Positions 13,665 to 15,776 of a DNA stretch of 15,776 nucleotides are shown piece by piece. Under the pieces are notes generated by a model. The model ran no database searches and had not been told where the DNA came from. It saw nothing but the letters and a program-made list of their open reading frames with translations. Both the position numbers and the translations under genes were made by a program. Numbering within the stretch: position 1 is the first letter of the stretch; each line of letters opens with the position of its first letter. Source of the DNA: Polynucleobacter meluiroseus (lineage in GTDB: Bacteria; Verrucomicrobiota; Verrucomicrobiia; Opitutales; UBA953); contig CALPIW020000010.1 of the NCBI GenBank assembly GCA_943323725.2, forward strand, positions 1 through 15,776, read 5' to 3'.

Positions 13665-15391
13665 CAGGAATTCGGGGTCGCGGGGAACAGCGCCGGAGAG
13701 GAGAGGTGCAGCAGCCAGTAGAGCGGTTCCTCCACGTGGGCCGGCGAGAGCCGCTGCGGATCCGGCGCGATGCGTCCCTTGTTCGGGCCGGCGCCGATCA
13801 TCACCGGCGTGTGGCCGAACGAAGTGGCGGCGAAGAAGCAGATCTGGTCGGCGAGGGATTCGGCCGAGGCGACGAGGCCCGGGCAGAGCACCAGCAGCAC
13901 TTCGCGGACGCGGTCGGAGTTGCGGCGGACGGCGGCGAGGTCGAGCGTGCCGGCCTTGACGACCGGTTCGAGCGGCGAGCTGAGCAGCTTCTCCCAGGTG
14001 TCGGACTTGCCGACGACGAAGGCGAGCGGCGTCGCGATGCGCTGGTCGTGCGCCAGGCCGAGCACGCGCTTCATGCGCGTCTCCATCTCGGCGAGGATGC
14101 TGTCCTGCTGGTCGACGCGTCCCTTGAGGGCGAGCTGCGGGTCGTCGACGCCGACGAGCTTGGCCTTGAAGCGTGCGTTGGCCGTCGGATCGAAGAGGAA
14201 GATCAGTCCGCTCGACGTCGCGACGTGCATCGCGCCGGGCGAGTCATGGATGTCGATGCCGGGTTCGAAGTGCTCGCCGGCGTTGTCGTACAGGATGACC
14301 GAAGTGTCCAAGGCCGGCTGCCCGGGGCGGCTGAGCGAGTAGATGAACGGACGGGGCAGGGAGACCATGCGGCCGAGGCGCGGGAGCTTCTCGTAAGTGG
14401 CGCCTTCGAGGGCGGTCTTGCCGAGCAGCGCGTCTTCGGGCGTCGCGGCCGAGAAGAGCGTATTGCGCATCTGGTTGAGCAGCATGTTGCCGCTCGGATC
14501 GCCGTCCTTGAAGGCGAGCGAGAAGTCCTCCGGGAGGCGGTCCTGCAGCACGCGGGTGAGCACGGCGAGGTAGTAGGATTTGCCGGCGCTGGGCGCCCCG
14601 ATGAGCGAGATGATGCGGTGCGGACGTTCGAGATAGCCGGGCGGCAGCTGCCGGCGGCAGTGCGGGCAGGCGATGTCGGTGCAGGCCAGGCCCATCGGAT
14701 CGAGGGCGAGCCCTTGGTCGTTGAAGCGCGTGGGCTGGAAGCGCAGGCGCGCGTCGGAGCCGAGGATCGGGTCGCCGCGCAGGTTCTCGTGCACCGCGAT
14801 GCTCAGCGCGTCGCCGGCGTCGAAGCGCGTCCAGCAGACCGGACAGACGTGCGCGCCGCGGTTCTGTTCGGCGGCGAGGAGCGCCTGGCTCTCGCGGCGG
14901 ACGACGGGTTCTTCGGGCGGAGCGAGCAGGGGGGCGATCTGCGCGAGGTTGAAGCCGACCTCCAGGCCGACGGGCGTGCAGGCGAGGGCGTCGGTCGGCA
15001 GACCGGAGCGGCCGGCGGCGTCGAGGAGTTCCTTCGCGGGGAATTCGCCGAGCTGATCGCCGGTGCGCGCGTCGAACAGGACCCAGAGGTCGGTCCGGAT
15101 GAACGCAAAGTCTTCCTGGGCACGGGGCGCGACGACGAGCAGGGCCGACGACAGCTGGACCGTCGTGGGTTCGGTCACGGCCAGGCGCTGGCTGAGCGGC
15201 GAGCCGTTGACCAAGGCGATGCTCTCACCGGAAGGCTCGAGGGCCACGAGTTCTCCGGCCGGGACCAGGTTCAGGGCGGGGTGGGGGGCGTCGCCGGGAA
15301 GCGACGACGGGAGGTCGGCGGTGGAGCCTTTTTCGCCGCTGAGGCAATTGACCCAGGATAGGGCAGGGGTTTTCTTGCGGGTCGTGAACAT
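13664..15391 (-). CDS. P-loop GTPase of the double-GTPase/TRAFAC-like group
   Basis: A 575-residue protein. Residues 1-160 are a probable beta-rich N-terminal region. CPVC (183-186) and CPHC (242-245), about 56 residues apart, form a likely zinc-binding module, with GDPILG and RFQPTRFNDQG between them. The GTPase domain follows: P-loop GAPSAGKSYY (265-274), switch II/Walker B ILYDNAGEHF (366-375), G4-like VVGKSD (459-464) and G5-like FFAATSFG (519-526). This order and the cysteine module recall the DO-GTPase2 family that accompanies GAP1 proteins (from memory, not searched). No membrane helix is seen. The ATG has AGGAG at 15395-15399, only three bases upstream, one of the few SD-like sites here. 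It is the first gene of the operon and divergent from a sigma factor. Confidence 0.85.
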   Translation of the reverse strand: MFTTRKKTPALSWVNCLSGEKGSTADLPSSLPGDAPHPALNLVPAGELVALEPSGESIALVNGSPLSQRLAVTEPTTVQLSSALLVVAPRAQEDFAFIRTDLWVLFDARTGDQLGEFPAKELLDAAGRSGLPTDALACTPVGLEVGFNLAQIAPLLAPPEEPVVRRESQALLAAEQNRGAHVCPVCWTRFDAGDALSIAVHENLRGDPILGSDARLRFQPTRFNDQGLALDPMGLACTDIACPHCRRQLPPGYLERPHRIISLIGAPSAGKSYYLAVLTRVLQDRLPEDFSLAFKDGDPSGNMLLNQMRNTLFSAATPEDALLGKTALEGATYEKLPRLGRMVSLPRPFIYSLSRPGQPALDTSVILYDNAGEHFEPGIDIHDSPGAMHVATSSGLIFLFDPTANARFKAKLVGVDDPQLALKGRVDQQDSILAEMETRMKRVLGLAHDQRIATPLAFVVGKSDTWEKLLSSPLEPVVKAGTLDLAAVRRNSDRVREVLLVLCPGLVASAESLADQICFFAATSFGHTPVMIGAGPNKGRIAPDPQRLSPAHVEEPLYWLLHLSSPALFPATPNS

Positions 15392-15508
15392 CGGCTCCTG
15401 AAAGTCGGGGTTTTAAAGAGGTTGATTAGCGAGGGGTAATTGTAAAGATATGTCACCACGATTATGGGTCGACTCAGACCTGTTTTCTCTTAACTTCAAC
15501 GAACCCCC
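15392..15508. promoter_or_regulatory. AT-richer divergent promoter region, GTPase operon and sigma factor
   Basis: This 117-bp space is clearly poorer in G+C than the coding sequence around it and separates two divergent starts, so it should hold both promoters. On the minus strand CATAAT (15461-15466) and TACAAT (15439-15444) each match the -10 consensus at five of six bases, but neither has a good -35. On the plus strand TTGATT (15422-15427) is a -35-like hexamer with only weak partners. GGTC/GACC arms (15467-15470, 15477-15480) form a short inverted repeat. Confidence 0.45.
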
Positions 15509-15776
15509 ATGGAGACCGAAGCCGACCAGTCCGCCTTGGACCGCGCCCGTCAGGGGGATCTGTCGGCTTACAACGAGTTGGTCCTGAAATATCAGGGTCG
15601 CATCTTCGCCAAGGTCTTCTCCTTGCTCCGTAACCGTCAGGATGCCGAGGAAATCACCCAGGATACCTTCATCCGGGCCCACCGGGTGCTGGCCTCCTTC
15701 CGCGGAACCGCCACTTTTTCGACCTGGATCCACCAGATCGGCACGAATCTCGCCCGGAATCGCTACTGGTACTGGC
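15509..15776 (+). CDS. RNA polymerase ECF (sigma-70 family) sigma factor, partial
   Basis: The frame is open to the window edge and gives 89 residues. They cover sigma region 2: GDLSAYNELVLKYQGRIF (16-33), RNRQDAEEITQDTFIRAHR (41-59, the region 2.2 core-binding signature) and FRGTATFSTWIHQIGTNLAR (64-83, regions 2.3-2.4, promoter melting and -10 recognition). A short N-terminus directly before region 2 is typical of extracytoplasmic-function sigma factors, which redirect RNA polymerase in response to envelope or other stress, usually under an anti-sigma factor encoded next door (outside this window). The ATG has no SD. Region 4 is not in the window, so the subgroup cannot be named. Confidence 0.93.
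   Translation, partial: METEADQSALDRARQGDLSAYNELVLKYQGRIFAKVFSLLRNRQDAEEITQDTFIRAHRVLASFRGTATFSTWIHQIGTNLARNRYWYW

Noticed and set aside
8568..13721. 1717-residue open frame on the plus strand
   Set aside because: It is antisense to the 982-aa and 707-aa genes. These two are in the same frame (gap of exactly 3 bases), so the stop-poor mirror frame simply continues across both. It ends soon after the frame change into the GTPase gene. Composition is low-complexity.
13706..15361. 551-residue open frame on the plus strand
   Set aside because: Antisense shadow of the GTPase gene, whose G motifs are unmistakable.

Overview
The window is GC-rich throughout and densely coded, with no intergenic stretch over about 160 bp and no transposase, integrase, insertion sequence or CRISPR array. 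It carries an LpxI-type lipid A enzyme, so the host is a Gram-negative (outer-membrane) bacterium. The gene mix, the near absence of Shine-Dalgarno sequences, and a GAP1-type GTPase operon suggest the Planctomycetes-Verrucomicrobia side of the tree, possibly an Opitutae-like verrucomicrobium. That placement is inference only.

Left part (1-7909) is housekeeping. On the minus strand lie a divergent adenylosuccinate synthetase (purA), with the start of an unknown gene downstream, and a soluble TPR protein. Next is a tightly coupled minus-strand chain, panB > gpsA > SET-domain protein, with 4-base ATGA overlaps at both junctions. A small plus-strand gene for a one-helix membrane protein sits between panB and lpxI. 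lpxI (minus) diverges from the nadD-rsfS pair (plus). A tRNA with anticodon CAT follows on the minus strand.

Right part (7969-15391) is the most interesting. Four minus-strand genes are packed with junctions of -1, 3 and 2 bases. In transcription order they are: (1) a 575-aa P-loop GTPase with a cysteine-pair module, resembling the double-GTPase/TRAFAC-clade GTPases; (2) a 707-aa protein whose N-terminus looks like the GTPase-associated protein 1 domain (GAP1-N2), followed by a single membrane helix and a large C-terminal region; (3) a 982-aa alpha-helical protein with one central membrane helix; (4) a 205-aa GYF_2-like protein with three predicted membrane helices. I read this as a membrane-anchored version of the GTPase-GAP1 modules that have been proposed as NTP-dependent conflict systems. 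A cytosolic switch GTPase would be coupled to two membrane-spanning proteins with large periplasmic parts. Its function is not known.

An ECF-family sigma factor starts on the plus strand at 15509 and runs off the window. It shares a 117-bp AT-richer region with the GTPase operon, so the two may be co-regulated.
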